Below, in pieces: positions 55,667 through 64,000 of a stretch of DNA of 64,000 bases (position 1 is the stretch's first letter; each line of letters opens with the position of its first letter). The DNA is from Luzula sylvatica (lineage: Eukaryota; Streptophyta; Magnoliopsida; Poales; Juncaceae). The stretch spans positions 47,021,415 through 47,085,414 of the forward strand of contig OX326961.1 in NCBI GenBank assembly GCA_946800325.1, written 5' to 3'. The notes under the pieces are model-generated. The model saw nothing but the letters and a program-made list of their open reading frames with translations, did no database searches and had not been told where the DNA came from. The translations under genes were made by a program, and so were the position numbers.

Positions 55667-56125
55667 AGTTGTTGGTCCATTGAACCCACATGATGCTTGC
55701 GATGCATCAAGAAACGCCTAAAAATTAAGAAACAAAAAACATATATATAATTACATTATGACATATTATTGTATTTCAAACTAGGGCATTAATTCTTGAT
55801 TTAATACTTGATGCAACCATGGGTTGTGTTTCGGAAAGTTTTTACGGTTTTACCTTTGCATTGCTGTCAAAGCTTCCACTGGAACGACGCCCCGAACTGA
55901 GTCACGTCGAATAATTTATCACCAAGTGTCGGTCTCGCCGTGATAAAAAATAAGCAACAAAAATAAGCTGCTCTTAGAAGAACTATTCTTAAAGCCATAC
56001 CCTTAATTCGCTCTCCTCTTTTCTTTTTCTTTTTTCTATATAGGAAATAGAGAAGAAAATCTTTTGGGTTTTTTGTTGGATTACTTCGAATTCGGATTGA
56101 TGAATATCGAAAGAGCTAAATGGGT

Positions 56126-56136
56126 GCTTATATAAT
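56126..56136 (-). promoter_or_regulatory. TATA box of PG copy C
   Basis: ATTATATAAGC on the minus strand, about 130 bp before the old ATG, as in A and B. Confidence 0.75.
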
Positions 56137-56139
56137 GAT

Positions 56140-56484
56140 TTACTACCCTCAACAAATGTGGTTTTGATTTATGGAAAATAAGATGATATAATGTTACATG
56201 TTATAGCTTATCGTTTTATGGACTCAATTATCCTCTAAAACTTAAGACTGATTATACTACTCGTATGCCTACTTAGAATGTCTTCAGCTCTTTTTGTTTG
56301 CTTTTTGGAGATTAAGTCGACTATTTTTAGTAGATAGATGCGCGAATCTACTGCTCACGAACGAATGAATAATGAATAATTATTATTTAAGTTAGAATAG
56401 ATCATAGATCATTACACAGTTAGGAAAATAATTTTTATATGTTGTAAGCAGGTAATACATCCACTGTTCATTGAACAAACTTAG
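56140..56484. other. Upstream region of PG copy C
   Basis: The first 200 bp match upstream of copy B; the rest is AT-rich without a recognised feature. Confidence 0.55.
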
Positions 56485-56812
56485 GGGGAAATATAGTTGA
56501 TATATGGGGTTATATATTCAGCTCCCAAACTCCAAAAAATATTCTTGATAAGGTTACAAAAATAAATTAAGTGAGTTGATTAGTACTATTAATTGACTCG
56601 ATTAATGATTTAATTGACCGTTTAATTGAATTGACACGTCAATTAACACGTACTAATATTACATATTACAAATTATTTACGTATCAATTAAACGTGTCAA
56701 TTAATATTTAATCGAATCAATTAATAATATTAATCAATCAACTTAACCCACTTTTACTATCTCATCAACGTTATTTTTTGGAGTTTGGGGGGCCAAGTAT
56801 ATTTTTCCTTGA
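56485..56812. mobile_element. Foldback (hairpin) element
   Basis: Nearly the whole 330 bp folds on itself. The left arm has GGGGGAAATATAGTTG, CCCAAACTCCAAAAAATA and GTGAGTTGATTAGTACTATT. The right arm, inverted, has AAGGAAAAATATACTTG, CCCAAACTCCAAAAAATA and GGGTTAAGTTGATTGATTAA. Non-coding. The flanking duplication is not clear. Confidence 0.75.
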
Positions 56813-56944
56813 TATATCATGATTCATGATCTGAATTATGACATACTACAAAATTAGTTTTATTTAAATAAAACGAAGTCTGATTATTGTTGAGACCCAC
56901 TAATGCATGTTAGAATTCACCCTGCCGCGATATGTGGTGTTTTT

Positions 56945-57062
56945 TTTTTTTTTTTTGAAAAATAGAAGCGAAGTTTCTTTTGATATATTAAAGCAAGTTT
57001 AATACATCGTTGTAATTTTACATGGTAATGTAAAAAGGCCTAATCTAATTCCTAATTCTTTT
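56945..57062 (-). mobile_element. Very short 5'-truncated LINE insertion
   Basis: A 118-bp insert with a T-run (minus-strand A-tail) between 16-bp duplications GATATGTGGTGTTTTT (56929-56944 and 57063-57078). The inner sequence after the tail (GAAAAATAGAAGCGAAGTTT) recalls the 3' ends of the other LINEs here. Confidence 0.8.
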
Positions 57063-57078
57063 GATATGTGGTGTTTTT

Positions 57079-57602
57079 AGTTTCGACATTTTTTTCTCAT
57101 TTTGGCCTCCTATCCATGCCGACATAATTTTTTTTTTTTATACATACGTTATAAATCTAGTCGAACATAATTACTCACAATGTTATTGTTAATAAGTCCA
57201 AGTCCGGATTAATAATTATCATGTTTAATAATTCTAAATAATTTAAAAAAAAAATTATTTTAAGAAAATAATTTAGAAAATAATTATAGGACAAGCTTCG
57301 TTCTAAGAAAAATAATTTATAAAATAATTATAAGACAAGTTTTTAATACGTTGTAATGTAATTATTAGTGAGCTTATAAATGGACCTTTGATGTTTAGCA
57401 ATTCATATCAAAAATATCAGTTCAGAAATTATAAAAAAAGACTTGTAAAAGACTATTAGAAATATAAGAGAGAGTTTTGATTATTAGAAATTCATATTTG
57501 AATTCATATTTGAATCTCGTAATACCAACAAATTAGCATTATAGCGATGTAAAATTCTGGGAATGTTTTTGGTCATATACTGCTGCCGCGATTAACGAAG
57601 AT
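57079..57602 (+). other. Possible LTR remnant
   Basis: AT-rich. A TATA-like CTTATAAATGG at about 57372 and a run-up to a Copia gag fragment suggest the 3' part of an LTR. No termini or primer-binding site are seen. Confidence 0.35.
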
Positions 57603-57930
57603 AAATTACGAAGTATGAAATATCCAAATGTGGGCATTATTCGGTGCACAAGATGTTTGAGAGATAGTCGAAGATGGCTACACGGAATAGACAGTCGAAC
57701 AGTTGAAATCATTGAAAGAGAAACGAGCGAAGGACAAGACCGCTTTGTATTTGTTGTACCAAGTTGTAGACGAGTCCAGTTTTCAGAAAATTGCAGGCGC
57801 AAAAAATTATAAGAAAGCATGGGACACTTTGGAGAGAGTGTTCAACGGTGCCAACCGAGTGAAGCAAGTGAGGCTTCAGACCTTGCAAGGCGAATTGGAG
57901 TCGGCCGACTTAAGCCGGAGTCCGCGGTGG
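57603..57930 (+). pseudogene. Copia Gag (UBN2-type) fragment
   Basis: One frame reads WALFGAQDV, stop, EIVEDGYTE, stop, TVEQLKSLKEKRAKDKTALYLLYQVVDES, then KIAGAKNYKKAWDTLERVFNGANRVKQVRLQTLQGELES. This is the plant Copia gag domain with two in-frame stops. It is from a different family than the Copia element at 15210. Confidence 0.8.
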
Positions 57931-59100
57931 CCGGCTCGATTCAGCCCTATTTCGGCCGGAATAACCTGATCCTGCTCGATTTTACGTCGCAGAGGTCACT
58001 GTCGAGTAATAATATGAAGTTGCAAGAGACATGTAGATTTTGAAAAAGAACGAGTAGAGAAATGACTCACAGAAGTAATGTGGCAATTTCATTTTTCATG
58101 GATGTATCGTGAAGAAAAAAGAATTGGATAGTTCACAGTGAATAAATTGTTTGGGAGAGGAGAGATGAAGAGGAAAAATATATTAGGCTTCCGTAATTCA
58201 ATAAAACATTCTTGATTCGTTAATCGAAAATGTTTAATTAGATTGATCAGTCCATATAATTGATCATTAAATTAAACATTGATTTGAGGATTAATCAAAT
58301 CTATTAAGGATGTGGGGACTCCGTATTAAGGATGTGGGAACTCCGTATCTAACTCCATATCTAACCTCACATGAAAATAATTGTATGTGGCATGAATATT
58401 TTTATGTTTTATGTTTTGCACATTTATAGAATACTTTGGTCAATTTTTTTATTTGTACACTTAAGATAATCACAAAATATTCCCCTTCACAATATGATTT
58501 TTTTTTTCTATCACAAATTGTGCAAACTTGTCATAATATATATTTATCTATTTTTTGCTAAACGGATGTACATCACGTAATAATATAACAATTTATGTTT
58601 TTAAGATAATTAATATAATAATTTTGTAACTTTAATTTTTAATTAACTCTTCACATTTTGGTTTACCGTTTTACAACACATTTTTATTATTTTTTCAATA
58701 ATTTTCTCCTGAAGTAATTTTTTTATATTTTTTTAAATGAATTTCGTTATTTTTTCTATGTAATAATAAAATTTGAAAATTTGACTCTCCGATCTGATTT
58801 GGCCGACTCCGATCCTACTCGGGTGATTCTTACTCCACGGATATCGAGCGATTCCTATCCCGATTCCGACTTTAGAACTATGTTTTAGAGGGCAACAAAT
58901 GCACTTTTGAACCAATCAGATCAAGTTGGAGCTGATTTCGCGGAAGAGATGGAGACGATGACATCCACGGATGGAGGAGATGACGCCAAGGACGATATGA
59001 CAGTCACGGCGAGAGGCGGTCTCGAGGGTTTTTTTTCCAGATCCTCAAAGATTTGAGGTTTCGTGCAGGGAGAGAGAGAGAGATTGAGAGAGAGAGAGAG
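57931..59100. other. Unassigned AT-rich DNA
   Basis: No gene is supported. 58790-58870 has CCGATTCC/CGGATAT-type words; 59040-59104 is a GA-rich microsatellite. Confidence 0.4.
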
Positions 59101-59104
59101 AGAG

Positions 59105-59234
59105 TTTACTAAGAATTTGTGGGTTATTGGTTAAAAACGTTTCTCAAACCGGCGAATGAACCATTTAATATTTATTGCTAAACTGGTTTGGCTTCCGGTT
59201 TAGCTTCCGGTCTAACAAAACCGGTTTTAAAATC
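59105..59234. mobile_element. CACTA-like terminus
   Basis: Ends TTTTTCTAGTAGTG (inverse CACTACTAGAAAAA), the usual CACTA-superfamily end, preceded by repeated AAACCGG/CCGGTTT subterminal words. The other end was not found. Confidence 0.45.
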
Positions 59235-59558
59235 GATTTTTCTAGTAGTGGTAGTGCAATATATTATGTACAGGAAATATGCAATATTTTTCCAAATTGA
59301 CAAATAAAAACCATTCATTCATCAATATTTCCCATATTTGAAGACAAAAGTCCCAATTCGACTAAAATTTTCATCGAGTTACATAAGCACAATTACATGA
59401 AATGATTATCCTCCGAAAACGAGATAACATCCCGATATAATTGTAAATTACATTATCAGCGAGAACGAACCATCTAGCTCGTCCTCAGGCCAGCCTCAAA
59501 ATTTGTTGAAGTACTCCAAAATTTCCAACTGACAACATGAAATCGGAAATCCACACTC
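59235..59558. other. 3' region of PG copy D
   Basis: AT-rich downstream DNA, probably including the 3' UTR of copy D. No other feature. Confidence 0.45.
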
Positions 59559-60342
59559 TTAAAAATGAAGTGCAAGGCATGGATCAGTGTGTTGGGTCCC
59601 GAGGACCGCTCCAAGAACATGGGAGCATATTGAACTAATGTTCGGACAAGACGAAGGAAATGGCATGAGGCTTATGTTTTGTAAATTTACATTTTCGCAA
59701 GGCACTAGTTGACTGCATTGAAGAGTCACCGCAGCTTCCGTGTTTGATGTTCCGTGAATACGATTGAACAAAATATCTCGGAGCTTCACTTGCGATGGCT
59801 GCATATGAATGTAAAATATTAATCTGTCACCATATAACAACGCAGACCTTTTTTATTTTCAATTTCTTAAGAGTATAATTGTTCTGCAATGTCTAACACT
59901 AATACATGATTTCTCTTTTCGAATTCGGAACACTGCAGAGCCCCTTTTTAATTTCAAAATTAGTCATAAAGCAAGTTTTTTCAATAATTTAATTGTGTTA
60001 GGGAGAGTAATTTAGGCATAATATAGAATTTCTATATTTCTGTATTTCTATTTCATTTTTATTCTTTCTTAAATCAGTTTACCTCAGTGGTGCAATGGTT
60101 GTGAGGGCAATAAGCTTGGTCAATGATGATGGGATGAGAGACGTTGTTCAAGGTCACATCCTCGAAGGTAATGTTGAAAGCCTCACTAGGTGGCGATCCT
60201 GGCCATGTCTTGATCCTCAGTCCATTCGATGTGCCGGTCACACTGCAATTCTTGACGTGAATATTTGCTACAGGCTCTTCGCCCTTGTACTTTCCTAAGC
60301 TTCCAATGCTAGTACAAACAAACAAATATAAAATTTAATTAG

Positions 60343-60410
<68 letters not shown>

Positions 60411-61491
60411 CTCAAAAAGATGTAGCGATTTGTGAGTAATTTACTTTGAGTTATTGTGTTGTTATTCTCCGAAATAATTGAAAAGTTCTTTTTGTAGTAA
60501 TATAATTTAGACAAATTACAAGTTCAATAGACTCCATTTAATATAATTGTATGAGAAGTTAAGTGTAATTTACCTGATACCATGTCCAGGACCACACTGA
60601 ACGCCGGTTACGGTGACATTGACGGAGCCAGGGCCAATGGAGACGCAATCATCACCGGTCCCGATTGTGAGAGAATTTAAATCTATACCGCTTGAGCCGC
60701 TGACATGGACACCATCAGTGTTTTTGCTTTCGCACGGGGCCGAGATGTTGAGATGTTCAACAGTAACCGACTGGCTCTTATGAATGGCGACGTGGAAGAA
60801 CTTGCTATTGATAAATGTTAGGTTGGTTAGCTTCCCGCTGAGGATTCTAAAGAAACGAAGTGACTGCATTTAGAAAATAAAATCGATGTTCAAACTTCAA
60901 TGTTTAGATGTATTGTAAATTAATTAAAATTTGATTCGAAAGAAACAAAGTGACTTAATTAATTAAAAATAGAACTTACAATGGCCTTGCCATTGCAGTC
61001 GTCGGTCCATGCGGACTCCCCTTGGCCATTTAGAACACCACCACCTTCAACAACTAGCTCATGCAAACTGTCAAACTCGATCCAAGCAACATCAGTAAAG
61101 GCACTAACGTTCGGGGGAGCAACTAGGGTTCCAAGGATTTCAACCCTAGGAGTTGCACCAGTGCAAGGTCCAACAAACTTTACCGGCCCGAGCGGAAAGG
61201 TTCCTCGAGGAACCAAAAAGGTTGTGTTTCCCGCACATGTGCACGCTGCTTGCCATGCATCCATGAAAGCCTAAACATTAAGAAAACAGATATGTAACGA
61301 CTTGTACTCTTTTTATTCGTGATATTAGAGAAATTATAAATAATTACTTTGCTGTTAACTTCTGCAGTTGCATCACAGGATGCAGAGTATTTGGTCACGT
61401 CAAATACGTCTGAGCCGGTTTGAGCCATTATCAAGGCCAAGGAAGAAACAAAACAAGTGAGCTTGAAGAGCATTGAAGGGGCCATGATCAT
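59559..61491 (-). CDS. Exopolygalacturonase (GH28), copy D, five exons, intact
   Basis: Exons on the minus strand are 61491-61348, 61270-60980, 60863-60574, 60308-60083 and 59798-59559, giving 396 codons with GT-AG introns at the same positions as in A and B. It has a signal peptide (MIMAPSMLFKLTCFVSSLALIMAQ) and NTDG (193-196), GDDC (215-218), GHG (238-240) and RIK (273-275). It is clearly diverged from A-C throughout, for example FHVAIHKSQSVTVEHLNIS, and ends PCLALHF where A-C end GKHLGFG(K/R). The start at 61491 keeps exon 1 at 144 bp; a second ATG two codons in (61485) is equally possible. It would be a secreted pectin-trimming enzyme. It lies in tandem with dead copy C, and fragment E is its closest relative in the window. 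Intron 3 holds a long TA microsatellite. Confidence 0.94.
60334..60408. repeat. TA microsatellite in intron 3 of PG copy D
   Basis: About 37 TA units directly upstream of the splice acceptor for exon 4 (minus strand). Confidence 0.95.
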
Positions 61492-61564
61492 GGCTAATGA
61501 ATTAATTAACGGGTAGATGATTGTGAGGAGAAATTAAGCTTTGTGAGTGTGTATGAAGGTAAAC

Positions 61565-61854
61565 TGGGAATTGTTCGTAAAGAATAAACCTTAGCACGGT
61601 CTGTATTTATGGTTAAAGTGAGAAGACCGTAATAGGGTGCAAGAATCGGGTCACGGTTCAACCTCTTCTATCATTTTAACAAAAATTTGTGTGGAACTCT
61701 TGATGAAAATGGGAATTGTTAATAAAGAGCAAATCTTAACACCACGGTTTGCATTTATGGTTAAAGGGAGAAGACCGTCTAGTAGGGTGTAAGAATGGGG
61801 TCACGATTCAACCTCTTCTATCGTTTTAACTGAAATTTGTGTGGAACTCTTGAT
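61565..61854 (-). promoter_or_regulatory. Tandemly duplicated promoter of PG copy D
   Basis: Two 145-bp direct copies (61565-61709 and 61710-61854). Each begins TGGGAATTGTT and ends GTGTGGAACTCTTGAT on the plus strand. Each holds a TATA-like box on the minus strand, CCATAAATAC (61602-61611) or CCATAAATGC (about 61752-61761). The nearer box is about 115 bp before the ATG. Confidence 0.8.
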
Positions 61855-62711
61855 AGGTAACTATTTTTAGCAAAATGTCATTTACCCGGCCATATCACCA
61901 CCACATCCTCTGTATCCTAATTAGTATACTTAATTAACATGCAATTAACACATACCACTGATATATAATTCACATCGACTTGAATTCACAATTCATAGTT
62001 TATATTAATTAATTATTAACCATGTATCACTTGTTAATTATCATGTTAATTGAGTGTATTAATTAGAATATATAAAGTAGGTGAAAAGAAAAGAATGAAG
62101 TGCTCTTGTAAACATTCACGGAAAATTCAACTATTAATACGTAATTAACAATAAAAAAAATCATTAGAATTTTCATCAATTGGCCATTAATTAAAATACT
62201 TACGTAACGGGATCAGGAAAGTAAGTACATGGTAGAAGGCCTCAACATTCACTACTTACGGAACGGGATTAGGGCTTGCCTAAAGTCATTTGAATTGAAA
62301 ACCCGTCCAAATATTTTGATTAGAGTGATTTTGGACTGATTAAATCTAATTGCTCGTTAACTCTTTTGTCGGTGCTTTGGCTTTATGATAGATTATCTTT
62401 TTTTTTTCAATTCATATACAAATTAAGAAGGATATTTTGATACTTTTCAATTATCTCTTTTGATGAATAATTGCTCGCAACTTCACAACCCTTCCTTCTC
62501 GTGGTGACTCCAAGCTCACTGCTCGCGTCGCCCTTTTCTTTAAACCTGATAAATTGCCATGGAGTTAGGCGGTAGATGAGGTATAGTCCTTGTGCAGATT
62601 GCCTGCTCAGTTAAGTCCCCCCTTTGTTCAGCCTTCGAGTCCTCCCTCTTTCTCAAGTATTGTGTATCCTAGCAGGATTACGGCAATTGATGCTCCAAAA
62701 CAATCTGAGTT
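61855..62711. other. Intergenic DNA
   Basis: AT-rich to about 62500, then a GC-richer stretch (62490-62700) without a recognised frame. No supported gene. Confidence 0.4.
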
Positions 62712-64000
62712 TTTTTTTTTTTTTAAATAATAGAGTAGGCTCTTATGTCCTACTCTAGCTAAAAATCACTAAATCCTAATACCTTCTTATAACTTGCTTA
62801 ACTAAACTAAACTAAACATAACACAACCAAAAAAACTTAACTTAATAATATCTGAATTCCTTTCCCTGGATTGTGATAACCGCATAACTCTCCATCATTG
62901 CTTCTTTCTTCGCTCTTCTCTTCTCTTCTCTTCGAACTGTTGGGCACGATCTCCATTTCTCATCACGTCATTCGAGAATTCCATCCACCATTGTTGTAAG
63001 TTCATTTCTTTGCTGAAATTCGCTGAACCCTAACTCTTCTAAATTATCCCCAATTAAGAGTAATTTTCTTTCATCTTCAGGATTTCGAGCAATTTGGGAT
63101 TGTTCTCCAGGCATGAAGGTTCCAATCAAGCTCTCCAGTTCTTCAACAGTTCTTCTTATAGTAAAGGTACTATCTTTCGCTTGATTTGATCAATTTAGAT
63201 CTTCTGCTCGCCTTTCTTCATCATTCATGTCTTCATTAAACCACCAAATTCCTTCTTCGACTGAAATTCCATCTTTCTCCAATTCATCTGCATTATTAAA
63301 ATTATTAGTGTAGTTGATTTCTAAAATTATAGATTGATCCAAGGAATTTCGATCTGAATTTATTTCTGTAACTGAATAATCTTCATTTGAGTCTGAGATT
63401 GAATTTGAATTTGGAGAGTTTGTTGAATTTGGCCTTCTATTTCTGAAGGTGTATATTTCATTATATATATATTTGTAATTTTCATCATTATTCACTAATA
63501 TATTTAACTTATATTCATATATTATATGATCTATTATTTGCCAGTCAGTAAATTTTTTGTTAGTAAATGTTCTATTGCATCTTTCTAGCCAACTTTTATA
63601 TAAAAAGATTGAAATTAGTATTTTATACTCCTTTGATTCATATCTATCTATTAATATATCTAGTGAATTCTTTAAATTATTCAATTTGATCCCTAGAATT
63701 CCATGTAATTTATTCCAAATTGAGTTCACAAAAATACACTGACATGTTAAATGGTTTATATTTTCTTCTGTTTTTAGGCACAATACACATCTATTTGGAA
63801 GAGACCATCCCTTCTTTTTAAGATTGTCTAAGGTTAGTAATTTATTTAGATATATCAGCCATAAAAATAATTTAATTTTTAATTCTATTTTAATTTTCCA
63901 TATTGAAAAGAATTTTGCTTTAATATATACTCCATTTGATAATATTTTATATGCATTTTTACATGAATATTTTCCATTTCCTGTCCAGGACCATTTGAAC
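62712..64000 (-). mobile_element. LINE, 3' part, runs off the window
   Basis: The poly-A tail is on the minus strand (T-run at about 62709-62725), preceded by GGACATAAGAGCCTACTCTA. ORF2 lies upstream and stays open to the end of the window. The 5' part is outside. Confidence 0.85.
63190..64000 (-). CDS. LINE ORF2, partial: zf-RVT domain and C-terminal tail
   Basis: From the window end the frame reads SWTGNGKYSCKNAYKIL, then KIKIELKIKLFLWLIYLNKLLTLDNL. The zinc-binding domain RCVLCLKTEENINHLTCQC follows, then a basic segment and the tail GIWWFNEDMNDEERRAEDLN with a TGA at 63192-63190. Past that stop the same frame continues open to 62968 (SNQAKDSTFTIRRTVEELES...). So the TGA is probably a mutation and the true protein was some 74 residues longer. 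The reverse transcriptase and endonuclease lie beyond the window. Confidence 0.8.
   Translation of the reverse strand, partial: FKWSWTGNGKYSCKNAYKILSNGVYIKAKFFSIWKIKIELKIKLFLWLIYLNKLLTLDNLKKKGWSLPNRCVLCLKTEENINHLTCQCIFVNSIWNKLHGILGIKLNNLKNSLDILIDRYESKEYKILISIFLYKSWLERCNRTFTNKKFTDWQIIDHIIYEYKLNILVNNDENYKYIYNEIYTFRNRRPNSTNSPNSNSISDSNEDYSVTEINSDRNSLDQSIILEINYTNNFNNADELEKDGISVEEGIWWFNEDMNDEERRAEDLN

Larger units (their letters stand above)
48160..55998 (-). pseudogene. Exopolygalacturonase copy C, broken by frameshifts and a retrotransposon
   Basis: Exons on the minus strand are 55998-55854, 55717-55672 joined to 49725-49480 (exon 2, split), 49383-49091, 48974-48746 and 48414-48160. Exon 1 has an extra T (GTCGTTCCAG against GTCCAG in B), which shifts the frame and gives an early TGA. 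Exon 2 has an extra base near 49715 as well, leading to a TAA. A 5.9-kb LTR retrotransposon lies inside exon 2 with the 5-bp duplication AGTTG. Exon 3 carries a harmless extra GAC/GAT codon (GDDSPNTDG). The GH28 motifs NTDG, GDDC, GHG and RIK are all still readable, so the gene died recently. The Trp in DAWQAS is changed to Ser. Confidence 0.93.

Noticed and set aside
63114..63171. A neat first exon (MKVPIKLSSSSTVLLIVK) with donor GTAC and a 5' UTR intron on the plus strand at about 62870-63171
   Set aside because: It lies between the poly-A tail and the coding end of a LINE on the other strand, and the opposite strand there is open as a continuation of LINE ORF2. The exon is an antisense coincidence.

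Overview
This window is nuclear DNA of a flowering plant, most likely a eudicot. The evidence is spliced GH28 polygalacturonase genes with GT-AG introns, AT-rich intergenic DNA, TA microsatellites, and typical plant transposons: Copia/Sirevirus, Athila-like Gypsy, L1-type LINEs, hAT, Mutator-like, Helitron and foldback elements. I did not recognise any rRNA, tRNA or CRISPR array. The species cannot be named from sequence alone.

The only host genes I can support form a small exopolygalacturonase (exo-PG) family. Copies A (1483-3369, minus), B (26348-28261, plus) and D (59559-61491, minus) have intact five-exon reading frames of 402, 402 and 396 codons. All the GH28 motifs fall at the same residue numbers in the three copies. 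Copy C (48160-55998, minus) is dead: it has two 1-bp frameshifts and a 5.9-kb retrotransposon in exon 2. Fragment E (10298-10531, plus) is a lone last exon, and 41420-41700 keeps only a copy of the 3' flank. A, B and C are close relatives and share a promoter with a TATA box. D is a diverged lineage, and its promoter is tandemly duplicated. Products of this family are secreted and trim pectin, typically in pollen or in separating cells.

Layout. 1-1.4 kb: Sirevirus-type remnant and an LTR. 1.5-3.5: PG A. 3.9-6.4: a Mutator-like element that has captured part of an LRR receptor gene. 7.1-12.4: LINE remnants, a MITE inside a TA microsatellite, two hAT elements, PG fragment E. 12.4-15.1: unassigned, with a degenerate minisatellite. 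15.1-24.5: a nest of insertions (a Copia element in a MITE, with a LINE in one Copia LTR and a gag-only Sirevirus in the Copia pol). 25.4: a Helitron 3' end. 26.2-29: PG B and its duplicated flank. 29.1-39.8: two TA-microsatellite-bounded inverted-repeat units of 1.2 and 9.4 kb; the larger holds a Helitron end and a 190-bp higher-order minisatellite. 40-47.5: degenerate elements, including a Gypsy-like LTR and Sirevirus-type LTRs. 47.5-56.1: PG C with its young Athila-like insertion. 56.5-59.2: foldback element, LINE tail, Copia gag scrap. 59.5-61.9: PG D. 62.7-64: a LINE running off the window.

The most unusual signal is a dispersed array of short CCGTT-NN-AACGG inverted repeats. It lies upstream of the TATA box in LTRs of apparently unrelated retrotransposons (21.2-21.7, 46.4-46.9, 50.9-51.2 and 55.1-55.5 kb, with a remnant at 41.1-41.3 kb). 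The bounding TA tracts of the inverted-repeat units are the second.
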